The notes below the pieces were generated by a model. That model saw only the letters and a program-made list of their open reading frames with translations, had not been told where the DNA came from and searched no databases. From contig OY969694.1 of the NCBI GenBank assembly GCA_963701955.1, positions 372,001 to 436,000 of the forward strand: 64,000 nt of DNA, given 5' to 3'. A program made the position numbers and the translations under genes. Shown one piece after another: positions 17,981 through 26,488 of the stretch (its first letter is position 1; the number at the start of each line of letters is the position of its first letter). Origin of the DNA: Bog-473 sp963701955. GTDB taxonomy: Bacteria; Actinomycetota; Acidimicrobiia; Acidimicrobiales; RAAP-2.

Positions 17981-19345
17981 TTAGGCCACCTGAAGGTGAA
18001 CCCGCCGGTCGTGAGTCCTGGGGGCGCCCCTCCCAACTCCCTGGTAGTGGAGTCCCGCCGCGGAGGCCCTTACGGGGTCGATGAGATTCCGTGCATCGAG
18101 CAGCAAGGCACTGGGTGCCCCGGCATTCAGGCGATGGAGGTCGAGCTGGGCGAATTGCGGCCATTCGGTTGCGATGACCACGGCGTCGGCTCCATGTGCC
18201 GCATTGTATGGATCGTCGTAGATACGGACCTCGGGATGGTCGGGGAGCGCCGTCACCGCGGGGTCATGTGCGCTGATGAAACACCCCCGATCAACCAGAC
18301 GACATATGACATCGAGTGCGGGTGAATCGCGCAAATCGTCTGTGCCCGGCTTGAAGGTTATCCCCAGCACAGCCACCCGAACGCCGCGGAGAGTGTGAAA
18401 GTGTCGTAAGAGTAGGTCGATCACGTGACCGCGCTGATCGTGGTTCACGGCCACTGCGGCCTCGAAGAGCCGCGCGCGGTACCCATAGTCCTTGGCCGCC
18501 GCGATCAGCGCTGCCGTGTCCTTGCCGAAACATGATCCACCCCACCCGAGTCCCGCCGAAAGGAACATCGGCCCGATGCGCCGGTCGAGACCCATTCCCT
18601 CAGTCACTCGAGATACGTCCGCGCCGACGAGTTCGCACATGCGGGCCAACTCATTGGCGAAACTAATCTTCGTGGCCAAAAATGCGTTTGACGCGTATTT
18701 CAGCATCTCTGCGGTGGCGAGGTCTGTCCGCAAGACCGGCACTACTGAATCCTGCGTGTTGATGATGGGCTCGTACAGGCTCATCATGACGTCGAGCGAA
18801 TTCGCCGACTCGCTGCCCAGTACGATCCGATCGGGGCGCAAGAAGTCGTTGAGCGCGGTTCCCTCTCTGAGGAATTCGGGATTGGACACGACACTGAACT
18901 TGCCCCGGAGGTCCATACCGACGGGCCTGCATTCCTCGATCATCGTGGATAGCCAGCGTCCCGACCCGACCGGCACCGTGGATTTGTTCACGAGGATGTG
19001 ACCATCAATGTTCGCCGCGATCTCCGCCGCAACGCCAGTCATGTCATTCATGTCGGGTTCCCCGGAAGGACCCTGGGGAGTCCCGACGCAGATGTAGACG
19101 ATGTCGACTTGCGCCATCGCCCCAGCGATATCCGTTCGAAACGTCAGTCGTCCGGAGTCCAGTCCTTCGACCAGCAACTCGTCGAGCCCTTCTTCGTGAA
19201 ACGGGGCCACCCCCATTTGGAGCTGCGCCAGCTTGTCCACGTCGGCTTCCACTCCCACCACCTGGTGGCCGATGTGAGCCAGACCTGCCGCCACCACGGT
19301 CCCCACGTAACCGCTGCCAATCACACACACTCGATGTACTGTCAT
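17981..19345 (-). CDS. ugd: UDP-glucose 6-dehydrogenase
   Basis: Converts UDP-glucose to UDP-glucuronate with 2 NAD+. The 454-aa protein has the NAD-binding start VCVIGSGYVGTVVAAGLAHI, the central helix and substrate blocks (VSNPEFLREGTALNDFLRPD), and the catalytic Cys272 in GWGGSCFGKD. The C-terminal UDP-binding domain follows (VLGITFKPGTDDLRDSPALD). All key residues are present. It heads the exopolysaccharide locus, and with the UXS-like epimerase at 25207 it forms a UDP-glucose to UDP-glucuronate to UDP-xylose route. It lies 60 bases downstream of the GH26 gene on the same strand. Confidence 0.95.
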   Translation of the reverse strand: MTVHRVCVIGSGYVGTVVAAGLAHIGHQVVGVEADVDKLAQLQMGVAPFHEEGLDELLVEGLDSGRLTFRTDIAGAMAQVDIVYICVGTPQGPSGEPDMNDMTGVAAEIAANIDGHILVNKSTVPVGSGRWLSTMIEECRPVGMDLRGKFSVVSNPEFLREGTALNDFLRPDRIVLGSESANSLDVMMSLYEPIINTQDSVVPVLRTDLATAEMLKYASNAFLATKISFANELARMCELVGADVSRVTEGMGLDRRIGPMFLSAGLGWGGSCFGKDTAALIAAAKDYGYRARLFEAAVAVNHDQRGHVIDLLLRHFHTLRGVRVAVLGITFKPGTDDLRDSPALDVICRLVDRGCFISAHDPAVTALPDHPEVRIYDDPYNAAHGADAVVIATEWPQFAQLDLHRLNAGAPSALLLDARNLIDPVRASAAGLHYQGVGRGAPRTHDRRVHLQVA

Positions 19346-19405
19346 CTTCTGCTTACACCCTTTTCGGTCTCGTTGTCCGCTGTCTGATCAATCGTCAACG
19401 CCCAC

Positions 19406-20800
19406 TCAATGGGCTACCGTGATCTGCGTCGGCGGGCCCGTCGAGGGCATGAGGCCATCGAGGAAGGGGCCAGCCACCAAGGCAGCCCTGAACGCCACGA
19501 GGTTGGCCGGATCCGAATCAACTCTCCAGTCATTGGTGATGGGCACGTTGTCCTCGCTGGACGTTGCCACGTTGTCGAACCACGAGAAGCCGATGATTTG
19601 GGGGTTGGCCTCGATTCCGGCAAACAGGTTGGAGGTGAACTGCACCTTTTCAGTGCTGACGTCCGCTCCACTCGTCGGATCCGACTGGATACCCGCTGTC
19701 TCTGCGATGTAGATGGGCTCGGTCGTCACGGCAGACAGTGCGGCAATCGATCGGCTGAACACAGCAGCGAACGTCGGCGCTTCGGTCGTGTAGCGCCAGT
19801 AGGCGTCGATGCCTACCCAGTTGACATAGGAATCTCCAGGATAGAGCTCGCTCAAGGCGGGAGCGTGGGACAGGTTGTCGACCCGGTTGGGCGCCCAAAG
19901 CCAGATGACGTCAGCGTTGGCACCCGCGGTTTGAAAGATGCTCCATACGTGCTGCCACATCTGTGCGAACTGGCCGGTGCGGTTCCCGTTGACCCCCTCG
20001 GACCACGGGAACCAAGTTCCGTTCATTTCCTGGTCCAAGCGGATCACAACCGGGAGCCCCACAGAGACCACGGACTGGGCGAAGGACTGCAAATAGGCGT
20101 CGTAGTTGCCATTGATGATGTCGCTCAGTGAGTACGCGGAATCAGACTGTGACGGATTGGTGTCGAAAGTGGGCTTCGACTGCCATGTGATCATGGGCAA
20201 GGCGCCACGTTGCCATGAGCTTTGCACCGTCTGCGCCGGGTAGGGCTCGTCCCACCCTTGATACCAGGTGAGCTCGGAGGGAGCCTGTCCGATCTCTGTC
20301 TCGAGCGCGTTGAGCTGGGTCATACCCTGGGGAACCCCGTTGATTGACACACCCCAGTAGTCCGAGGTTGGTGCGATGAGAGCGGACTTGGTCTGTACCG
20401 TGTAGTTCGTCACGTTGGTGGGGGTGGTCGTCGTGGTGGTCGTTGTCGTGGTCGTCGTCGGGAACGCTGACGGTGTCGGAGCCGTTGCGGACTTCGCTGT
20501 GGTCGCCGAAGTCGAAGTTGGGACGTAGACCACCTCCTTTACGATCTGTCGTCCGAGCACCGACTTGTTGGAGCTCGGATTGGCCAGCGCCTGCACGCTC
20601 CCTACGGTCGGTGCGTGCTGTCCGATTCTGCTATCCGGCGGAGTTGCGGACGAGTCGCGATGACTGGTTTGGGCCGCCGCCACGCTCTTCGGATGGTTCC
20701 CCGGCGTCCCAACGGGCGACAGGTACAGCGCGAGAGACACCGCGACAAGCGACAGAGCTCCGACGACGGTTCCGTAGGTGCTATTTCGGCCAAGTGTCAT
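19406..20800 (-). CDS. Membrane-anchored or secreted GH26-like glycoside hydrolase
   Basis: A 464-aa protein with an N-terminal hydrophobic segment (11-28, signal or anchor), a long Ser/Thr linker including a run of 12 threonines (115-126), and a GH26 (beta-mannanase-like) TIM barrel (about 145-445). Likely catalytic residues are Glu258 in RLDQEMNGTWFPW (acid/base) and Glu367 in EPIYIAETAG (nucleophile). ATG 20800 has GGAGGGG upstream. It overlaps the end of the GT2 gene by 20 bases, so hydrolase and synthase are coupled. A role in trimming or releasing the polysaccharide made by this locus is inferred; the linkage is unknown. Confidence 0.82.
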   Translation of the reverse strand: MTLGRNSTYGTVVGALSLVAVSLALYLSPVGTPGNHPKSVAAAQTSHRDSSATPPDSRIGQHAPTVGSVQALANPSSNKSVLGRQIVKEVVYVPTSTSATTAKSATAPTPSAFPTTTTTTTTTTTTPTNVTNYTVQTKSALIAPTSDYWGVSINGVPQGMTQLNALETEIGQAPSELTWYQGWDEPYPAQTVQSSWQRGALPMITWQSKPTFDTNPSQSDSAYSLSDIINGNYDAYLQSFAQSVVSVGLPVVIRLDQEMNGTWFPWSEGVNGNRTGQFAQMWQHVWSIFQTAGANADVIWLWAPNRVDNLSHAPALSELYPGDSYVNWVGIDAYWRYTTEAPTFAAVFSRSIAALSAVTTEPIYIAETAGIQSDPTSGADVSTEKVQFTSNLFAGIEANPQIIGFSWFDNVATSSEDNVPITNDWRVDSDPANLVAFRAALVAGPFLDGLMPSTGPPTQITVAH

Positions 20801-22275
20801 ACAACACCCCTCCAACTAGGGTGAGCACGAACAGACTCACGGGGACAATTTCGTATGGGTTGAAGCGATGACAATTGGCCGGGTCGATCTGCACGGTCGG
20901 GGTGCTACCCGAGCTCGTGATGATTGGCGAACCGACGGGTGATTCGAAGGTCGCTGAGGTTGATTCGAAGGTCGCTGACGGCGCCCCCGTCAGAGCGAGA
21001 GCCGCTGCACCGTCGTTCATGGAGCTGGCTTCTCCTCCCGCGAACGTGTTCTCACGGGTGCCCCATCCCGCCGGCTTCGCCATGCGGAAGAAGCCGTACA
21101 GGCGGATCGGCAGCAAGAACAAAGTCGAAAAGATCACGTACGACAGGCATCATGAATATGTCACCGGGACACTGTTCGAGATGTCGTTGTTGGCGAAGGG
21201 ACATGGAGACCCAGGATGAAGCCAACATGAGGCAGAGCATCGCCGGCAGCTCCAGCGGTCGATGACCGTTGAGGATTCCACCATAGAGATCTCCGTGGTA
21301 TCCAACCAATGACCGTGTCACCCAACCGATGGCCGAGCAGATCCAGAGGAACGGGATGACAATGTCGACGACGAAGAAGAAGGCGAGGACCGGAGCGCAG
21401 CCGAGCATCCACGGCAGCATTCGCAGCGTGTTGTACTGGCTGCCCCGGGCCCATCGGTATTGTTGCTTTGCCATCTTCTTCAACCTGGTCGGACAATCCG
21501 TGTAGACGAGGCTGGTCGACTGGAAGACAGTTCGGAATCCACGCTTCAACGTGAGATTGGTCAGAGTGCGGTCGTCTGACACCTCGAGCACGATGCCCAA
21601 GAATCCCTGGGTCAAGAAGTCCGGCATGATCTCTTCGAGCACGTCCCGCCGAAAGGCGATCGTGCGGCCCGGGAGGCAGCCCACTTGACCCAGGACGCTC
21701 TGAGCCGGCATGGAATAGAGGGACCGGCTCGACTCCAGCCAATCGGCCCATCGGGACAGGAAGTTGCGCTCGGGATCGAGGATCCGTTGGCGAGTGGTGA
21801 CCCCGCCGATCTGCGGGTCGGCAAAGGGCTTCAGAAGTTCCTCGAGAGTCCCCTCGGTCCAGATGGTGTCGCTATCAACCAGTACGACGACCTCTCCGAT
21901 GACCTTGGCGATACCGACGCGCAGCGCGTTGCGCTTGCCTGCGACCGGCGTCCACTCCCATTGAACCAGCGGAAATTCGTCGCAGACACCTTCAAGCTCA
22001 TGGTTGCGCGGGCCATTGATCACCACTAACACCTCGGTCGGACTCTGCCTGACGATCCGCGACAGGACGTCACGGAACAGTGCGATCGGCTCGTCCACCA
22101 CCGGGATCACAACACTCGAGGTGGTCCGATACGTCTCGGTCCAAGGGACATACCTCCGGGAAAGCCATACCTTGACCAGCCAGACCACCCAGATGAGGGC
22201 CACCAACAGGGAAAAGAGATAGAAATGTCCGCCATCCTCGATGGCATCTCGCAACTGAAGAAAGGCCGTTATCAC
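20781..22275 (-). pseudogene. Membrane GT2 polysaccharide synthase (hyaluronan/cellulose-synthase-like), single frameshift
   Basis: Processive-type glycosyltransferase at the membrane. Visible are an N-terminal membrane segment (13-37), VVLVDSDT (DxD), EVSDDRTLTN (in place of TED) and KQQYRWARGSQYN (QxxRW). The first frame is open to 21052 but loses family sequence after GDIFMMPVV. The expected continuation (VIFSTLFLLPIRLYGFFRMA, then KPAGWGTRENTFAGG) lies in the next frame, ending at 20781 inside the GH26 start. Removing one base at 21138-21144 gives PVYVIFSTLF and one protein of about 497 aa. The C-terminal tail has a 7-residue repeat (SATFES) and a last membrane segment. The GTG start sits just behind a hairpin (22281-22322). 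Confidence 0.8.
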
Positions 22276-22686
22276 GCCAGCCGCATGGTCGCGATGCGCA
22301 GCGCGCAGCAGTGACCATGCGGTCCTCTCGTTGACTTACCAGTGGCGACAGAACAGCACGCCTGACCCCCGGCGAAATGAGGTTGCGCGAGCGCGACCCG
22401 TCTTGGACTACACATCCGGAACCCCTCTGACCCAGACACAGCACCTCTTCTCCCAGACGCTGAACCGAAACCACATGGCGCAGTCATCTGCCCGCTACAA
22501 AGTGAGCTGCCCGACACTTCCGGTCGCTGGTGCATGGGACGGGAATGATTCGCGGTTGCCTGCTTGTATACAAGTTGAGGCGTCCAGGGCAATCAAGCAA
22601 CGACGCCACAACTCAAACTGCTTTTGTGTCCGTTGGCTGGGGATTCACAAACTGTTCAACTGCAACGCATTGGATGTCGAGAAGCG
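22276..22686. other. Divergent promoter region of the exopolysaccharide locus
   Basis: 411 bases, less GC-rich than the flanks by eye. It separates the leftward GT2-GH26-ugd genes from the rightward GH26-GT2-epimerase genes and must hold both promoters. A strong hairpin lies at 22281-22322. No gene is supported. Confidence 0.55.
22281..22322 (-). promoter_or_regulatory. Hairpin directly upstream of the GT2 start codon
   Basis: Perfect 10-base arms CCGCATGGTC/GACCATGCGG enclose an inner hairpin (TGCGC-AGC-GCGCA). On the minus-strand transcript it ends six bases before the GTG at 22275, covering the place of the ribosome binding site. A GAGAGGA-ATG pair in another frame overlaps the 5' arm. 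Translational control of the synthase is inferred. Confidence 0.5.
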
Positions 22687-23994
22687 GTGAACTTGTGGCT
22701 TCACCGTGCCGACACCCTTGTGGTGGGATCACATCGCGAGAACCCGGCCGATCCGAGGGCCAGAGCGAACATCCGTAAGATCGAGCGCACCGCGGTCGCG
22801 GTCACAACTGTGCTGCTCACCGTCGTCCTTACGGCCGAACTCGGCACGGCGGAGGCAAGCCAGACATCCTGGCTCTCGGCCACACGACCAGTCGGTGCAC
22901 ACGCGGTCGCAGCCTCATCGGAAGACTCTTCCGTGATCACACGGTGTTCGATCCTCAAAGCTGTGGTTCCACGCTGCGGTGACTGGTGGGGCGAGTCTGT
23001 ACCCAACTCGGGCTCGGACCTGGTTGGGGCAGTGACCAACGCAGAGATGCAAGTTGAACGGCCGCTCGACATCGTGCACACGTATCACCGATGGTTGCAG
23101 GCCTTCCCCACCCCCGAAGAGGCCACGCTCGCTCGAGGCGGGCACATCCTCTTCGTCAACTGGCAGCCAACGGATCCCGCGGGGAACCCGATCGCATGGG
23201 CGGCCATTGCTGACGGTTCACTGGACGGCGTCATTGATGCGGAGGGAAAACGCCTGGCCATGTTCCAGATGCCTATCATGCTGTCATTTTCTCACGAACC
23301 CGAAGCCGAACTTGGGACAGAGGGAACCGCGGCGGACTTCGCTGCTGCGTTTCGTCGGGTCCATGACGACGTGATCGCGGCCGGGGCATCCAACGTCGTG
23401 TGGGTGTGGGACGTCGAGGGAATCTCGACGCACCACTGGCTGTCGATGTATCACCAACTATGGCCCGGCGTCGCCTTTGTCGATTGGATTGCATGGGATC
23501 CCTATAACTTCGCATCTTGCAAGAATCGCCCGTGGCGATCCTTCCGGCAGTTGGTCTCGCCCTTCTATCGATGGCTCCGTGCACAGCCATTCCGGAATCG
23601 CCCTTTGATGTTGGCCGAATTGGGGACCGTCGGAAATCTGTCGGGATCGCACAGTAAAGAGCAGTGGTACAGAGACGTCGCCACTTCACTGTCTGCGTTT
23701 CCCGCCATAAAGTCCGTGGTGTATTTCGACTACCCAAGTCCCCCAGCAAGTTGCGATTGGACGTCATCGGCCTCTCCCGCAGCTGCCGCAGCATTTGGTC
23801 GTTTGGCCAGGAATCGCATCTTTCTGCCTGGTAGCGCTGCTTCAGCCGGGCTGCACGCCTCCGCCACCGACAAGGAGACAGCGATGAATCCAAGCAAGAA
23901 CGTGCCGTTTGCACCGATACGTTCGACCGGCGGGTCTTCGACCACGGATCACTTTGCTGTCGGGGTCAGTCACGAGGTTGATGAGGCATGGTAA
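22687..23994 (+). CDS. Second GH26-like glycoside hydrolase, exported
   Basis: A 435-aa protein (from GTG 22687; the frame is open to a TTG at 22624). A hydrophobic export segment (about 34-53, VAVTTVLLTVVLTAELGTAE) precedes a mannanase-like barrel with SFSHEPEAELG (acid/base Glu) and RPLMLAELGTVGN (nucleophile Glu). DWIAWDPYNFASCKNRPW is a further family-type block. It is distant in sequence from the other GH26 protein of this locus. Its end overlaps the GT2 start by seven bases (ATGGTAA), so they form one operon. It probably acts outside the cell on the locus polysaccharide. Confidence 0.75.
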   Translation: MNLWLHRADTLVVGSHRENPADPRARANIRKIERTAVAVTTVLLTVVLTAELGTAEASQTSWLSATRPVGAHAVAASSEDSSVITRCSILKAVVPRCGDWWGESVPNSGSDLVGAVTNAEMQVERPLDIVHTYHRWLQAFPTPEEATLARGGHILFVNWQPTDPAGNPIAWAAIADGSLDGVIDAEGKRLAMFQMPIMLSFSHEPEAELGTEGTAADFAAAFRRVHDDVIAAGASNVVWVWDVEGISTHHWLSMYHQLWPGVAFVDWIAWDPYNFASCKNRPWRSFRQLVSPFYRWLRAQPFRNRPLMLAELGTVGNLSGSHSKEQWYRDVATSLSAFPAIKSVVYFDYPSPPASCDWTSSASPAAAAAFGRLARNRIFLPGSAASAGLHASATDKETAMNPSKNVPFAPIRSTGGSSTTDHFAVGVSHEVDEAW

Positions 23995-25160
23995 GCGGGG
24001 AGGGAAGGAGCAACGGATACGGCAGCACCCACGCGGGCAGGGGTGTTGTTCGGCCTCCCCATGAAGGCACGCGGCGCTGTCTGGACGGGGTGTCGATCGT
24101 GATCCCGTCCAAGGGGCGGACACCGCTTCTTGCTTCGCTCCTCGATTCGATCAATGCGACCGTTGACGAGGTAGATGTACCCGTCGAGGTGATTGTCGTG
24201 GATGACACGGCGAGCCAACACATTCAAGCCCAGCGGATGACCTGCGAGTCCCGTGGCGCGCGGTACATTCGCGGACCAGCGTGTGTGGGCATCAAGCGCA
24301 ACATCGGCGCGTTCGCAGCATGTTACGAAATCATCTTGTTCATCGACTCAGATTGTCGCCTGATCTCCGGGTCTCTGCGGGGACATCTTGACGCCCACCG
24401 CCAGCGGTCACCGGAAGTGGCCGCCATCGCCGGTCCGACTGTGATGGATCAGTCGGGAGGCGACGGCGTTGCCTGGAATGTGATGAAGCGGTCCTCGGAG
24501 TTCAATGTTGCTTTTGAATTTCCCATCCTCTATTCCCAGCTCCTCTGGGCAACGACGAGCAATCTGTCTGTCCGCAGGGATGCCTTCGTTCAAGTCGGTG
24601 GCTTTTCGGGTTCGACCCTGACTGTCGTCGGCGGGGAGGATGTCGATCTCGGGGTCCGCCTCTGTCACGCCGGCTATCGGATTGAATCCGAACCGAAGGC
24701 GGCTGTCGCCCACTCTCGAGAACCGATCCGGAGCCTGAGAGACGTGGTCCGTCGGCTCTACACGTACGGCCGATCGGCTGCATGGGTGTGTGCCGTCCAT
24801 CCAAGCCATCGTCGGTGGCATCGCAATCCCTTTACCATGGCAGTGTCCGCGGGTGTCGTGACCTCGGTCTTCACTGCGCGACGACGGGTACCCGATCGGA
24901 TGTCACGCGTGATGCTCTCCGCGGGATTGGCCGCGGTCAGCGTGTTTGCGGCAGAGTTCGCCCGGACCACGCTGGACCGGCGTGAACCGGGTGACAAAGC
25001 CCTCGACACAGCAGCTTCAGCTGTCAGTGTCGTCGTAGATTGGAGCTTCGACCTCGGCGAGGTGGTCGGCGCAATCCAGCTTGGACGACCCCAGAACATC
25101 TTTCGAAGGTTTGGGTTCGTGGACGACGAGTACTTTGTTGAAGCGAAGCCGGAGGTGTGA
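23988..25160 (+). CDS. GT2-family glycosyltransferase
   Basis: A 390-aa GT-A enzyme. VSIVIPSKGRTPLLASLLDS opens the nucleotide-binding fold, VIVVDDTA and LFIDSDC hold the Asp residues and the DxD for metal-sugar nucleotide, and VGGEDVDLGVRLCHAGYRIE is the ED catalytic-base block. C-terminal hydrophobic stretches (about 275-320) may associate with the membrane. The start overlaps the stop of the GH26 gene. It may add side groups or initiate the chain; donor candidates are the UDP-glucuronate or UDP-xylose produced by neighbouring enzymes. Confidence 0.85.
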   Translation: MVSGEGRSNGYGSTHAGRGVVRPPHEGTRRCLDGVSIVIPSKGRTPLLASLLDSINATVDEVDVPVEVIVVDDTASQHIQAQRMTCESRGARYIRGPACVGIKRNIGAFAACYEIILFIDSDCRLISGSLRGHLDAHRQRSPEVAAIAGPTVMDQSGGDGVAWNVMKRSSEFNVAFEFPILYSQLLWATTSNLSVRRDAFVQVGGFSGSTLTVVGGEDVDLGVRLCHAGYRIESEPKAAVAHSREPIRSLRDVVRRLYTYGRSAAWVCAVHPSHRRWHRNPFTMAVSAGVVTSVFTARRRVPDRMSRVMLSAGLAAVSVFAAEFARTTLDRREPGDKALDTAASAVSVVVDWSFDLGEVVGAIQLGRPQNIFRRFGFVDDEYFVEAKPEV

Positions 25161-25206
25161 CACATGGTTTCAACCGATTGGACACTTCGAATCATGCGGC
25201 TGACGG

Positions 25207-26148
25207 ATGGCTAAGCTCCTGGTGAGTGGTGGTGCTGGATTCCTGGGGTCTCACCTTTGTCGAGCGCTGCTCGACCGAGGCGACGAAGTAGCGTGCGTAG
25301 ACAATCTGAGCAGTGGGCGGCTTTCGAACATACGGTCACTCAGAGAAGACGACGCATTCTCATTTCTCCATCATGACGTGACCGATCCGTTGCCCATCCC
25401 TGACGATGGTTTCGACGCAGTTCTCCATTTTGCCAGTCCGGCCTCTCCCGCTGACTACCTGCGGAACCCAATTGAGACTCTGAGGGTTGGCAGCCTCGGC
25501 ACGCTCAATTTGCTTGAACTAGCGCGTCGCGTGTCCGCTCGGTTTTTCCTCGCTTCAACGAGTGAGGTGTATGGAGACCCCAAGGTCCATCCACAGGCGG
25601 AGGCCTATTGGGGGAATGTGAACCCGGTGGGTCTGAGAAGCGTCTATGACGAGTCGAAGCGGTTCGCGGAGTCCGCTGCGATGGCATATCACCGCAAACT
25701 CGGGTTGGATGTCCGGATTGCTCGAATCTTCAATACGTACGGTCCGGGTATGTCACCAACGGATGGGCGCGTGATCACGCATTTCATTGTGAGTGCCCTA
25801 AGGGACCAGGCTCTGAGGATTTACGGGACCGGCAGCCAGACAAGAAGCTTTTGCTACATCGACGACGAAATCCAGGGCCTTCTCGCGCTGCTCGATAGCG
25901 ACTACGTCGGCCCCGTCAACATCGGAGGAACGACGGAGGTCACGATACGGGACCTTGCCGAGATGGTCCTTGAGATCACCGGGTCTTCTTCCCCTCTCGT
26001 CTACGAGCCGCTACCGACAGATGACCCCCTTCAGCGGAAACCAGACGTAGATTTGGCAGCAGCTCTCTTCGGGTGGAAACCCAGTGTCGATCTTCGCACC
26101 GGGCTTGTATGCACGACGGAGTGGTTTCGGGGGGAGCAGTCAACGTGA
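25207..26148 (+). CDS. NAD-dependent epimerase, UDP-glucuronate decarboxylase (UDP-xylose synthase) type
   Basis: A 313-aa extended SDR. GGAGFLGSH binds NAD, STSEVYGDP gives the catalytic Ser/Thr, and Tyr147-Lys151 in YDESKR complete the active site. The blocks ASPASP, HPQ-E-YWGNVNP and NTYGPGM are characteristic of UXS, which makes UDP-xylose from UDP-glucuronate. The presence of Ugd in the same locus supports this. It lies 46 bases after the GT2 gene. dTDP-glucose dehydratase is less likely because its DEVYG motif is replaced by SEVYGDP. Confidence 0.88.
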   Translation: MAKLLVSGGAGFLGSHLCRALLDRGDEVACVDNLSSGRLSNIRSLREDDAFSFLHHDVTDPLPIPDDGFDAVLHFASPASPADYLRNPIETLRVGSLGTLNLLELARRVSARFFLASTSEVYGDPKVHPQAEAYWGNVNPVGLRSVYDESKRFAESAAMAYHRKLGLDVRIARIFNTYGPGMSPTDGRVITHFIVSALRDQALRIYGTGSQTRSFCYIDDEIQGLLALLDSDYVGPVNIGGTTEVTIRDLAEMVLEITGSSSPLVYEPLPTDDPLQRKPDVDLAAALFGWKPSVDLRTGLVCTTEWFRGEQST

Positions 26149-26488
26149 GCGCCAGAGAGTGTCATCGCCAGCCGGAGAAGACGGTACCCGGAGGGACGTG
26201 CCGACAGGTTCGGTGAACGTCGAAGTTAGGACCAGCGACCCATCGGCGGTCCGCCCCATGCGAATCCAAGTCCCATGATGGGGGAGCGAGGACACACAAT
26301 GCGGGTCGAGACGTGCATGACCGCCGGACGCGTGTGCGGTTCTGTCGGGTCTAGCGGTTGAGCTTGCTGATGGCCATTACTTCGTCTCCTCTGTTGCACT
26401 GGCACCGGCAAATCGTTCAAGCAAAGCTGATTCAAGCTAAGCGTCGATAGCGCGATGAAAATCCATAGCGATCTCCTCCGATGTCGGT
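26149..26488. other. Convergent intergenic region with micro-ORFs
   Basis: 340 bases between the epimerase (rightward) and the GHL15-like hydrolase (leftward). The half next to the hydrolase holds two very short minus-strand ORFs with strong ribosome sites (26355-26466). The rest shows nothing. Confidence 0.45.
26355..26466 (-). other. Tandem micro-ORFs with consensus ribosome binding sites
   Basis: 22 bases after the GHL15-like stop, GGAGGAG precedes ATG 26466: MDFHRAIDA, then TAG, then in the same frame LESALLERFAGASATEETK and TAA. That TAA overlaps the next ATG (TAATG, 26378), itself preceded by GAGGAG: MAISKLNR and TAG at 26355. Either two tiny peptides are made, or a small gene of about 29 codons carries an amber mutation. 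I do not recognise either peptide. Confidence 0.3.

Noticed and set aside
20405..20460. Trinucleotide-like repeat (GTCGTGGTG units) as a CRISPR or regulatory repeat
   Set aside because: It encodes the poly-Thr linker of the GH26 protein; no spacers.
22276..22686. c-di-GMP or c-di-AMP riboswitch before the polysaccharide genes
   Set aside because: I looked for conserved core motifs of these riboswitches and did not find them; only the hairpin at 22281-22322 stands out.
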